Source of the DNA: RZYY01 sp036794825
Lineage (GTDB): Bacteria; Bacteroidota; Bacteroidia; Bacteroidales; 4484-276
Assembly (NCBI GenBank): GCA_036794825.1
Contig: DAIRGA010000061.1
Location: 1-7,424, forward strand
Reading direction: 5' to 3'
Length of the DNA stretch: 7,424 nt
Of the stretch, positions 1 to 7,096 are shown one piece after another. The notes below the pieces were generated by a model. That model saw only the letters and a program-made list of their open reading frames with translations, was not told where the DNA came from and searched no databases. Position numbers and translations under genes: made by a program. Positions within the stretch are counted from its first letter, which is position 1. Every line of letters begins with the position of its first letter.

Positions 1-1060
1 CCTCGAAAATCAGGGAAAAAACTTCATTAGCGACATATTCAAGCTTTTTATTTCCAATTTCAAGGGCAATGTCATAGGCGCTCCTTGCAAAAGTATAGGC
101 TGAATCCAGTTCCTTCATCCCGAGGTAGGTTTTGGCAACTTCAATCCGGGCAACCGATCTCATCTGCATGAGTTTTACCAGGCTTGCTACAGAATCACTT
201 TTAAGATAATATGTGATGGCACTTTGTGGATCATTAAGAACCGCAAAAAGTTTTCCTTTTTCAAGAAAAGCATTGCTTAACGCGTAATAATTGTTTAAGT
301 GAGTTCCGATTTTTATTGACTGATTAAAAAAATACTCAGCAGAATCGGGCATTTTAGCATGCCGGTAATACACTAACAGATTGCTTGAAGTATTACCAAT
401 TCCTGTTTGATTATCTATTTTCTGGTAGATATCGTAAGCCATATCAAAATAGTTTTTGGCCGTTTCAAAAGCCTCAACATTCAAATAAACCAAACCAATA
501 TTGTTCAACGTGTTTGCATAGGAAGCTGAATCCTGACCTTGTTCATGTAAACTTTTTGCTTTCAACATGTAGTTTAAAGCATCCGCATGCATCCCCATAT
601 TTGAATAAACAATACCAATAATATTATTTGCCCGGGCAGTCTGGTTGCCTAAATTGTATTTTATGGACAATTGAAGACTTCGGAAAGAATATTCGAGGGC
701 TTTAATGTAATCAGATTGAAGAAAGTAGGTTATTCCCAGTAGATAAAAATATTGCAGTTGGGCAGGCTCATTTTGTCGCTTTTCAAAGCGTTCAATAGCT
801 TTAAATGCCACAACCCTGGCGCTGTCGGGGTTGGAATCAACAAGTTCCCGGGTTCTTTTAAAATCTTCTATTTCCACCGAGTCCTGGAAGAAAAAATTAA
901 GGTCGTGAGAATAGGTGGCCGGACTTTCCATCCTTTGATCTCCATAAAATGTCTTCCAATCTGTTAGAAAAACAAAAACCAGGATCAGTAGCACAACAAT
1001 AAGAATTGCTGCATTACGGGTTGGTCTGGCAAAAATATGTTTCTTAACAGAAAGGTTCAT
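1..1060 (-). CDS. Membrane-anchored TPR-repeat protein, N-terminal 353 residues (3' end outside window)
   Basis: The minus strand is open from ATG 1060 to the left edge with no stop codon. An in-frame TGA at 1066-1064 makes this ATG the first possible start of that type, and no Shine-Dalgarno sequence precedes it. Residues 1-15 are basic (MNLSVKKHIFARPTR). Residues 17-33 are strongly hydrophobic (AAILIVVLLILVFVFLT), which suggests a signal anchor with the rest outside the cytoplasm. From about residue 103 come six TPR-like helical hairpins in an exact 40-residue period. Conserved alanines fall at 121, 161, 201, 241, 281 and 321, and Gly or another small residue sits near 109, 149, 189, 229, 269 and 309. 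A seventh degenerate unit aligns at Ala81. TPRs bind proteins or peptides. In Bacteroidetes this layout commonly precedes a second membrane helix, a coiled coil and a LuxR-type HTH or histidine kinase domain, but that part is not visible here, so the output is inferred. The gene is divergent from the T9SS surface-protein gene and shares its 248-bp upstream region. Confidence 0.87.
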   Translation of the reverse strand, partial: MNLSVKKHIFARPTRNAAILIVVLLILVFVFLTDWKTFYGDQRMESPATYSHDLNFFFQDSVEIEDFKRTRELVDSNPDSARVVAFKAIERFEKRQNEPAQLQYFYLLGITYFLQSDYIKALEYSFRSLQLSIKYNLGNQTARANNIIGIVYSNMGMHADALNYMLKAKSLHEQGQDSASYANTLNNIGLVYLNVEAFETAKNYFDMAYDIYQKIDNQTGIGNTSSNLLVYYRHAKMPDSAEYFFNQSIKIGTHLNNYYALSNAFLEKGKLFAVLNDPQSAITYYLKSDSVASLVKLMQMRSVARIEVAKTYLGMKELDSAYTFARSAYDIALEIGNKKLEYVANEVFSLIFE

Positions 1061-1124
1061 GTTTCATTCAAAATGATGTGTATTCAAATTTGCGGCAAAG
1101 GAACGGCTTTCTGAATGAACGGGC

Positions 1125-1144
1125 AATACCAGATTCCTGGTATT
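1125..1144. promoter_or_regulatory. Inverted repeat 1 (candidate operator)
   Basis: AATACCAG-ATTC-CTGGTATT has perfect 8-bp arms around a 4-bp centre. It lies 64 bp upstream of the leftward TPR gene start. It matches inverted repeat 2 at 17 of 20 positions, including the outer AATACCA/TGGTATT arms. Read as TACCAGA-TT-CCTGGTA it has two 7-bp half-sites around a TT spacer, the spacing used by NarL/LuxR-family regulators. Two near-identical copies in one divergent intergenic region make chance unlikely. The binding protein is unknown. Confidence 0.6.
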
Positions 1145-1189
1145 TTGGCTATGATACTGCAAATCATTAAATGTCATGTTTTTAAAAAA

Positions 1190-1209
1190 AATACCAAGTT
1201 CTTGGTATT
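1190..1209. promoter_or_regulatory. Inverted repeat 2 (candidate operator)
   Basis: AATACCAAG-TT-CTTGGTATT has perfect 9-bp arms around a TT spacer. It lies 99 bp upstream of the ATG of the T9SS-secreted protein. Its centre is 65 bp from that of inverted repeat 1, slightly more than six helical turns. Its right end overlaps the candidate -33 element of the rightward promoter. A protein bound here would sit near the -35 to -55 zone, where either activation or repression is possible. No U-tract follows the arms, so a terminator is unlikely. Confidence 0.62.
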
Positions 1210-1238
1210 GTACAGGATAGGAAAACAGGGCACTTTTG
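1207..1238 (+). promoter_or_regulatory. Candidate Bacteroidetes-type promoter for the large secreted protein gene
   Basis: ATTG at 1207-1210 (-33 region) and CACTTTTG at 1231-1238 (-7 region) are separated by 20 bp. The known Bacteroidetes sigma-ABfr consensus is TTTG, about 19-21 bp, then TAnnTTTG. Here the -7 box differs only at its first base and the -33 box matches in TTG. Transcription would start near 1243-1246 and leave an A/T-rich leader of about 65 nt before ATG 1309. The match is imperfect and untested. No equally good promoter was found for the leftward gene. Confidence 0.4.
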
Positions 1239-1308
1239 CACCTTCAAAGTTATTTTAACTAAGAGTTTCTTTAAATTCAATTCATTTATTCATTAAACAA
1301 ATTACAAA

Positions 1309-4300
1309 ATGAAAAAGACTACTTTACTTTTGGTGTTGATGTTGATAGTCTGTATGGTATCTGCACAGAATACAACTACTGTACAGGAGGTCTATCTTGA
1401 TGAAAACGGAAGACCTGCTATCAGAGAAATAACTGTTCCAATGAGCGAAGAGCAGTTAGAGTATTCTAAAGGTGAATGGACCCCCCAGGCTCCAGGCTGG
1501 CCTAAAACGTTTAAGAGGAATACCTTTTACTATCCCTACAGGGGTCTTACTTTGGCTGATTTGAACAATGACGGCAAAGATGAGATTATTTTTTCTGCAA
1601 ACAAAAAATTATATGCATATAAAGGCGATGGCACACTTCTCTGGCAGCGGCAATTACTTAAAGATTCCAATTTCCCGGCTGCGGTTGCTGATGTAACCGG
1701 GGATGGAAACCTTGAGGTGGTGATTATTGCTCATGATTACTTCTTCTCTACTGTCGGGCATGTTTATGTTGTTGACAATACGGGGGGGGTATTACCCGGA
1801 TGGCCGGTTAATATTACTGTTTCCGACAAGTCGTCTTCCCCTGCTCTGGCCGATCTGGATAACAATGGTCAGATGGAAATCATTTTCGGCTCCAAAAATA
1901 TGGTGCAGATTTTAAAGGCCAATGGTACCCCTTTCAGCAGTAACTGGCCGGTACAGCTCGACGGCAATTCTGCCTTTACTGTTTCTGTTGGCGACATCGA
2001 CAATGATGGCCAATTGAACATAATTGCCGGCTCTGAATACGGAACACTGTATGCATTTAATCTACAGGGTCAGATTTTGCCCGGTTATCCTGTTTCAAAG
2101 GAAAATACAGAATTTTATTGGAATTCTCCCATGCTTGTTGACTTTGATAATACGGGTGAATTATGCATAGTGGGCGCACTTGGTGGTGGCGCCCATGAAA
2201 TTTATGCTCGCAATCACAATGGCGAATACCGAAATGGCTGGCCAAGGACAACACATCCCCAAGGCCCCAACTATGATAATAGTAAATGGACTGCTACCGA
2301 ATACGCCTTACCTGTAATTGCCGACATTAACTGTGATGGTAACCGGGAGGTCTTCTGTTGGGGTGATCAATTTGCTCCAATGGGATCCGGCTTGTCTAAT
2401 GTCTATGGCCTCACAAAGGATGGTAACGACTTGCCAAATTTCCCGTTCAGCACCAATGGAAACTATGGTTTTACCTCGGTGGCTGATCTTGACGGAGATG
2501 GCCAGTTTGAAATGATTACTCCAGGCGGTACAACTGATATGATTGGTGGGTCTCCTCATGGGGGTTACATCTATGCCTTTAAAGCTGACGGCAGCCAAGT
2601 ACCGGGATTCCCTCTTCGCCCTAAAGGCTGGTTAGCTTATAATGGTGTAAACCTGGGCGACGTTACCGGTGATGGTATGCTCGATTTGGTTGCATTAGGT
2701 CAGATTGGACAGTTTACCTTCCAGGATTCCATTGCCATTAACGTTATTAGTACTGATATTCCAATGGCTGATGCAAACATTCAGTTTGGCACCTATAAAG
2801 GTTCAAATACCCGCACAGGATTGTTTGAAGCTTCTCCATTTAAGGATGTGGCTCCCGGGGCAGTCGCTAATTTCAATGTAACTCCTGCCCCCCTGGGAGT
2901 TCTTCAGGCTACAATAACCTGGAACAATCCCGCCCTGCAGGTTAACGGATCGCCGTTAACTGAGCTGAACCAGGTGAAGATTTTCAGAGACAGTGTTGAA
3001 ATTGCCACCATAAATAATCCGGTTATCGGGGCCGAACAAACTTTTATTGACAATACCATCCAGGAAAATAGTTCTTACAACTATAGAATTTTTGGAGTTA
3101 ATAATGCCGGCAAGGGCGTTAATTCCTACGCCCAATGTTATATTGGCCAGGATGTTCCGGCGGCGCCCGGGAATGTTGTACTTACAACAAATTTTTCCAA
3201 TGCAACCATCAGTTGGGAAGCTCCTTCAGCAGGACTGAATGGCGGATACTTCACAGGGGATAACATCACCTATACAGTTACCCGTATTATTCGTACCGGG
3301 TTATATGGGTTACCTGATGAACATGTGGTTGCTGAGAATATCACCGGCTTGCAGGTTGAGGAAAATGAGGTTGAAACAGGCAGATGGTCTTACAGGGTAA
3401 CCGCCAGCAATAACATTGGTGAAGGCGGATCGGCATCTTCAAATTTTGAATTGCTTGCCCCGGATAGTATTCTTATGTTCGAAGCATTTAACTATGATCA
3501 CTGGAAATTACCTCCAGGCTGGGATTTTGTTGGCGATCATGAATTAGCATGGCAGGTTAGTCCTTTCAAAACGGCCGGTGGTCTGGCGCCGGAACTTAGG
3601 ATTCTTCTCTGGCCTGAAAATACTGGTGTAAGCTGGATGAAAACCTATCCAGTTGATATTACAGGCGCCAGCCTTCTGAAGTTTAATTTCAAACAGCGTT
3701 TGGAAAATCAAAATGTCGACCAGGGCGAGATTATTGGTTTAGATGTTACCCATGATGATGGTTTAACCTGGGATGTTATATGGGAAAAGGCAATTGGCAC
3801 AGCAAGCATTCCGGCAGCAGAGTATGAGTTTTATTATTCTGTTCCCGATGGAGCAACCTCCATGAAGCTGGGGTTCCGGTTCCAGGGCAATAACGCTAAT
3901 ATATATACCTGGGAAATTGATGATGTAATCATTACAGATGTTTCCTATCTGCGTGAAGTTAATTTCATTGTTGTGGAAGATTCAGATGAAGAGCCGCCGG
4001 TGGCAGGGGCAAGTGTTGTTATAGATGGCGTTGTGTATTTTACCAATGAAAACGGGGAGGCTACCGTTCTCCTGCCAACGGGTACCACCAACACAGCGGT
4101 GGTTAATGCGCTAGGCTACGTTGCGCAGGAAGTTGAAGTTATTGTTGGCGAAGAGAATCAGACTGTCGTGGTAAAACTAATGGATGAGATTATTGCTCCT
4201 TATAACCTGTACGTTACTACCGAAGGTCTTGAAGACGGCCAGGCTCTTTTAAGCTGGAGTGAGGCTGATTTTGAGTTCCGGCATGATGACGGCACAGCTT

Positions 4301-6888
4301 CAACAGCGCTAGGAAGTAATACGGGTACCCTGAATACAGTTTTGGGTTCGGCATATCGTTATGATGCGGTTCTTGAAGAGATGTCATGGTTTCTGACCAA
4401 TGATGGTGGCCCTCATATTAGCGTTAAAATATGGGTGTTTGGCCTTAACAGCAATGGAATACCTAATCCCTCCAATATTCTGTTTCAGCAAGTGGTTTCA
4501 AATATAGATATGCAGTGGAATACATTTCGGTTTGCTACACCCATTGAAGCTCCTAATGGTTTTTTCCTGGGGATATCCTATGCAGGTTATGCAGCCCTGG
4601 CCATGGACTCAGGCGCCGACCCCCAATGGCCATTCCAGCCCAATACCCACTTTACTGCAGGCAATTATACGTCAGGATTTCAAGCTATTGACGGATTAGC
4701 TCAGAGGAACTTCCTTATCCGTGCTGTGGGCACTAATAATGGCGCATTAAGGCTCGGGATGAATACAGAACCACATCCTGTAATACATGACGTAGAATTT
4801 TCTTCAGTGAAACTGGATAAGCCATTTGAAGCGGGCAATCCTCAATACAAAGGTTTCAACAGGTCTTTTGCAGGCTTTAACATTTATCTTGATGATCTTA
4901 CTACACCTGTTGCGGAGAATATCAGCGAAATATTCTACCTTTTCACCGGACTGAGGACAGGCTCCCATGTTGCCGGCGTACAGTCGGTTTATACTACCGG
5001 CGTTTCGGAGATCGTTACCACGCAGTTTGAAGTGGTAAATGGCGTAATAAATGCTGAAGCAAAAATCCTGTCGTTTGCCTTTAACACTGCTGAAAACCCC
5101 TCATTACCTGCTGATGTTGTGGGTGAAATAAATCCAGCCACCTTTAGCGTCACCCTGGATGTATATGAAAATGTTGATATTTCCTCACTTGTTGCCACCT
5201 TTACACTATCCGATTTTGCGAACGCAAGTGTTGGCGGGGTGGTTCAGGTGAGCGGGGTTACCGCCAATAACTTTACCAACCCTGTTGTTTACACCGTCAC
5301 CGCCGAAGCCGGCAACACGCAGAACTGGACAGTTACCGTCAATACCCTGCCTTGCTCAAGCCCATGGAGTTACCTGGTTACCGGAACAACACACACCATC
5401 ATCATCCCCCTTTCAATCGCACCCGATATCTTCGGGGTTCCGCTTGCTCATTTTGACTGGATTGGTGTTTTCTACCTGAACGAGGATGGTGAAGAGGTTT
5501 GCGGTGGCGCTGTTCAGTGGGACGGTGAAGGCAATGTTGCCCTGATTGCTTATGGCAATGACCCAACCACCAATGAAAAGGATGGATTTGATGCGGGCGA
5601 AATCTTCCGTTGGAAATTGAGCCAGTGCGGAAACCCAATGGAATACACCGCAATAGCAACATACAACCCCACGCTACCCAACCAGGGCAATTTCGCAGGT
5701 TTTGGATTGTCCAGGCTTACAAGTCTGAAAGCAGCACACATCCAATATTATGCGCTGAACACAGGCTGGAACAGCATTTCAAGCTACCTCATTCCAATTG
5801 ATCCTGCTGTGGCAAATATGTTTTCACCCATTGTAAACAACCTGACCATTCTCAGCAATTTAACCTCGGTTTACTGGCCGGCGCAGGGGGTTAACACCAT
5901 CGGCAACTGGAACAGCAACTCCGGCTACGTGACCAAAGTGACGGCAAATGTAGATTTTATGATCGGCGGGGCAGATTATGCTTCAGGGACAATGACCATT
6001 CCAGCAGGCTGGAGCTATCTGCCGGTGTTGTCGCAATGTTCAGCCAATGTGATGGAGATGTTTGGAAGTAACCCGAATGATGTGGTGATCATCCAGGAAC
6101 TGATCGGTACAGGAGTTTTCTGGCCTGCTTACGGAATCAATACCATTGGATATTTCCAACCGGGTAAAGCTTATGCTATCAAACTGTTAAATCCTGTAAC
6201 AGTAACTTTCCCAGCTTGCGACCAAAAATCATCCGCAATACCCTCACCCGGCATCAACAAGATCGGCACTATCTGGGGAGAACTCAATTACTCGCCCGAA
6301 ATACAGGTTACCGCCATCCTGAAATCAGCCCTTTCAGGTCTTCAAAGCGGAGATCTGGTGGGGGCTTTCAATGCAGATGGTCTGCTTTGCGGATATATCG
6401 AAATCGGGGCTGTTGACCACAACCTGGCCATCACCCTTTTCGGCAACGACCAGACTTCCTCCACAACCACCGGGTTGATAAACGGAGAACCAGTCTTCTT
6501 CAAATTATACCGCAGCCTGTCCGGCGAAGTGTTCGACCTGGAGGTGGAATACGATAGTTCTTTGGAAAATTCCACAGGGAACTATTACACCGGATCTTAT
6601 GCGGCAATTACTGAAATAACCCTGAAATCAACCGGAATTAGCGAAATGAAACCAGTTAATTATTCGATTGTCCCCAACCCGGCCAAAGAGATCATCACCA
6701 TCACAGCAGCAAATGGCGCCGGCCATTCTGTTGAAGCGCTGATTTACGACATGCACGGCACGCTGCTGATCGAAAACAGCTTTCAGAAACAGACTTCGAT
6801 AAGCATCGGAAATCTGAACCCCGGTGTTTACATGGTCGTGTTAAGGACAGCATACAGCCATGAAGTCCAAAAACTTATAGTAAAATAG
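1309..6888 (+). CDS. Large multidomain T9SS-secreted surface protein (FG-GAP/VCBS propeller, FN3-like, jelly-roll, DUF5018-like, type A sorting domain)
   Basis: This 1859-residue protein begins with a clear signal peptide (MKKTTLLLVLMLIVCMVSAQ, cleavage near 20), which supports the start; the leader is A-rich without Shine-Dalgarno. Residues 84-459 hold eight D-x-[DNT]-x-[DNT]-G calcium-binding-type motifs, at D84, D128, D182, D229, D278, D339, D393 and D451, as in FG-GAP/VCBS propellers. PGWP/PGYP/PGFP-type turns lie between most of them. FN3-like domains follow at about 515-615 and 617-716, a jelly-roll of the cleaved-adhesin type at about 724-877, and a carboxypeptidase-regulatory-like domain at about 884-958. 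An FN3-like fold at 963-1244 seems to be interrupted by a second jelly-roll (987-1142). A DUF5018-like domain covers about 1248-1344. Duplicated modules occupy 1349-1760. Residues 1781-1859 form the T9SS type A sorting domain (VPNP, NLNPGVY, terminal KLIVK). The family role is binding or adhesion at the cell surface. No catalytic motif was recognised, and the ligand is unknown. It appears monocistronic, with a terminator 24 bp downstream. Confidence 0.95.
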   Translation: MKKTTLLLVLMLIVCMVSAQNTTTVQEVYLDENGRPAIREITVPMSEEQLEYSKGEWTPQAPGWPKTFKRNTFYYPYRGLTLADLNNDGKDEIIFSANKKLYAYKGDGTLLWQRQLLKDSNFPAAVADVTGDGNLEVVIIAHDYFFSTVGHVYVVDNTGGVLPGWPVNITVSDKSSSPALADLDNNGQMEIIFGSKNMVQILKANGTPFSSNWPVQLDGNSAFTVSVGDIDNDGQLNIIAGSEYGTLYAFNLQGQILPGYPVSKENTEFYWNSPMLVDFDNTGELCIVGALGGGAHEIYARNHNGEYRNGWPRTTHPQGPNYDNSKWTATEYALPVIADINCDGNREVFCWGDQFAPMGSGLSNVYGLTKDGNDLPNFPFSTNGNYGFTSVADLDGDGQFEMITPGGTTDMIGGSPHGGYIYAFKADGSQVPGFPLRPKGWLAYNGVNLGDVTGDGMLDLVALGQIGQFTFQDSIAINVISTDIPMADANIQFGTYKGSNTRTGLFEASPFKDVAPGAVANFNVTPAPLGVLQATITWNNPALQVNGSPLTELNQVKIFRDSVEIATINNPVIGAEQTFIDNTIQENSSYNYRIFGVNNAGKGVNSYAQCYIGQDVPAAPGNVVLTTNFSNATISWEAPSAGLNGGYFTGDNITYTVTRIIRTGLYGLPDEHVVAENITGLQVEENEVETGRWSYRVTASNNIGEGGSASSNFELLAPDSILMFEAFNYDHWKLPPGWDFVGDHELAWQVSPFKTAGGLAPELRILLWPENTGVSWMKTYPVDITGASLLKFNFKQRLENQNVDQGEIIGLDVTHDDGLTWDVIWEKAIGTASIPAAEYEFYYSVPDGATSMKLGFRFQGNNANIYTWEIDDVIITDVSYLREVNFIVVEDSDEEPPVAGASVVIDGVVYFTNENGEATVLLPTGTTNTAVVNALGYVAQEVEVIVGEENQTVVVKLMDEIIAPYNLYVTTEGLEDGQALLSWSEADFEFRHDDGTASTALGSNTGTLNTVLGSAYRYDAVLEEMSWFLTNDGGPHISVKIWVFGLNSNGIPNPSNILFQQVVSNIDMQWNTFRFATPIEAPNGFFLGISYAGYAALAMDSGADPQWPFQPNTHFTAGNYTSGFQAIDGLAQRNFLIRAVGTNNGALRLGMNTEPHPVIHDVEFSSVKLDKPFEAGNPQYKGFNRSFAGFNIYLDDLTTPVAENISEIFYLFTGLRTGSHVAGVQSVYTTGVSEIVTTQFEVVNGVINAEAKILSFAFNTAENPSLPADVVGEINPATFSVTLDVYENVDISSLVATFTLSDFANASVGGVVQVSGVTANNFTNPVVYTVTAEAGNTQNWTVTVNTLPCSSPWSYLVTGTTHTIIIPLSIAPDIFGVPLAHFDWIGVFYLNEDGEEVCGGAVQWDGEGNVALIAYGNDPTTNEKDGFDAGEIFRWKLSQCGNPMEYTAIATYNPTLPNQGNFAGFGLSRLTSLKAAHIQYYALNTGWNSISSYLIPIDPAVANMFSPIVNNLTILSNLTSVYWPAQGVNTIGNWNSNSGYVTKVTANVDFMIGGADYASGTMTIPAGWSYLPVLSQCSANVMEMFGSNPNDVVIIQELIGTGVFWPAYGINTIGYFQPGKAYAIKLLNPVTVTFPACDQKSSAIPSPGINKIGTIWGELNYSPEIQVTAILKSALSGLQSGDLVGAFNADGLLCGYIEIGAVDHNLAITLFGNDQTSSTTTGLINGEPVFFKLYRSLSGEVFDLEVEYDSSLENSTGNYYTGSYAAITEITLKSTGISEMKPVNYSIVPNPAKEIITITAANGAGHSVEALIYDMHGTLLIENSFQKQTSISIGNLNPGVYMVVLRTAYSHEVQKLIVK
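1558..2685 (+). other. Eight-motif FG-GAP/VCBS-type beta-propeller region within the large protein
   Basis: Codons 84-459 contain eight acidic loops, for example DLNNDGKDE, DVTGDGNLE, DLDNNGQME, DIDNDGQLN, DINCDGNRE, DLDGDGQFE and DVTGDGMLD; the fifth is degenerate (DFDNTGELC). Spacings are 44, 54, 47, 49, 61, 54 and 58 residues, about one propeller blade each. The loops resemble the calcium-binding DxDxDG loops of integrin-alpha FG-GAP blades. Each is preceded by a hydrophobic strand and followed by another (EIIF, EVVII, NIIAG). The family is generally a ligand-binding platform, but no ligand can be deduced. Confidence 0.85.
5353..6588 (+). repeat. Diverged A-B-B-A internal duplication in the large protein
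   Basis: Two module types are each present twice. Module A1 (about residues 1349-1440) has DWIGVFY, DG, VCGG, then AYGND and GEIFRWKL. Module A2 (about 1645-1760) has the matching DLVGAFN, DG, LLCGY, then LFGND and GEPVFFKL. Between them, B1 (about 1480-1562) and B2 (about 1563-1640) each start with a GW motif (TGWNSIS; AGWSYLP). They share VYWPAQGVNTIG (1521-1532) and VFWPAYGINTIG (1603-1614), exactly 82 residues apart. Copies are diverged in DNA, so the duplications are old. Each A copy keeps one Cys in a CG motif (C1398, C1694). Confidence 0.8.
6649..6885 (+). other. T9SS type A C-terminal sorting domain (coding part)
   Basis: The last 79 residues (about 1781-1859) have the usual layout of this signal. 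A VPNP motif lies at 1788-1791, followed by a strand ending in ITITAA, a VEALIYDMHGTLL strand pair, the LNPGVYMVVL motif, and a final basic KLIVK stretch. In characterised T9SS species this domain directs export across the outer membrane, is removed by the sortase PorU, and often leads to attachment to A-LPS. It is cargo evidence only; no T9SS machinery gene is in the window. Confidence 0.93.
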
Positions 6889-6912
6889 CTATTCTCATAA
6901 ACGTTAGGTAAC

Positions 6913-6944
6913 AAAACCCTGCTTCGAAAGGAGCGGGGTTTTTT
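6913..6944 (+). terminator. Rho-independent terminator of the large secreted protein gene
   Basis: AAAACCCTGCT (6913-6923) pairs with AGCGGGGTTTT (6932-6942) in an 11-bp stem with a single T-G wobble and an 8-nt loop. The run TTTTTT at 6939-6944 supplies the U-tract. It starts 24 bp after the TAG stop and no other gene intervenes, so it fits the end of a single-gene transcript. Confidence 0.8.
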
Positions 6945-7096
6945 GTTGAAACAACTCGAAATGCCCAGCTTTTCAAAAAATCGTTTGAAAACGGAAAAAT
7001 CTGTCCTTGTCATCAAATTTTTCCTCAACATAATTTTGCAACAACCTATTGAATATCTATCTATGGCTTGCTGATAAACTCAGAAGGTAAATATTG
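6945..7096. other. AT-rich intergenic spacer without a recognisable gene
   Basis: No supportable coding region is seen on either strand. The only structure found is an AT-rich inverted repeat, TTTTCAAA (6970-6977) and TTTGAAAA (6984-6991), with a 6-nt loop. It has no adjoining G+C stem and is weak. The spacer separates the terminator from the palindromic element that starts at 7097. Confidence 0.5.

Noticed and set aside
385..967. Two plus-strand open frames (385-621 and 752-967)
   Set aside because: They are antisense to the continuous TPR coding frame on the minus strand, which shows regular 40-residue repeats. The plus-strand products have no recognisable features.
1081..1088. Leftward promoter with a -7 box at the CAAATTTG in this area
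   Set aside because: The box at about 1086-1093 differs from TAnnTTTG at its first base, and no acceptable -33 element lies 19-21 bp away, so it was not called.
5402..6575. Minus-strand open frames at 5402-5662, 5550-5741 and 6342-6575
   Set aside because: They lie entirely within the coding region for the A-B-B-A modules, whose duplicated protein motifs show the plus frame is the real one. Their products are Arg/His/Pro/Ser-rich shadow sequences.
6970..6991. AT-rich inverted repeat TTTTCAAA/TTTGAAAA as a second terminator or operator
   Set aside because: The stem has one G-C pair, there is no U-tract on either side, and such repeats arise often by chance in AT-rich DNA.
6828..7031. Minus-strand open frame of 67 codons starting near 7031
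   Set aside because: It runs backwards through the rho-independent terminator into the conserved 3' end of the T9SS sorting domain, so it is most likely chance.
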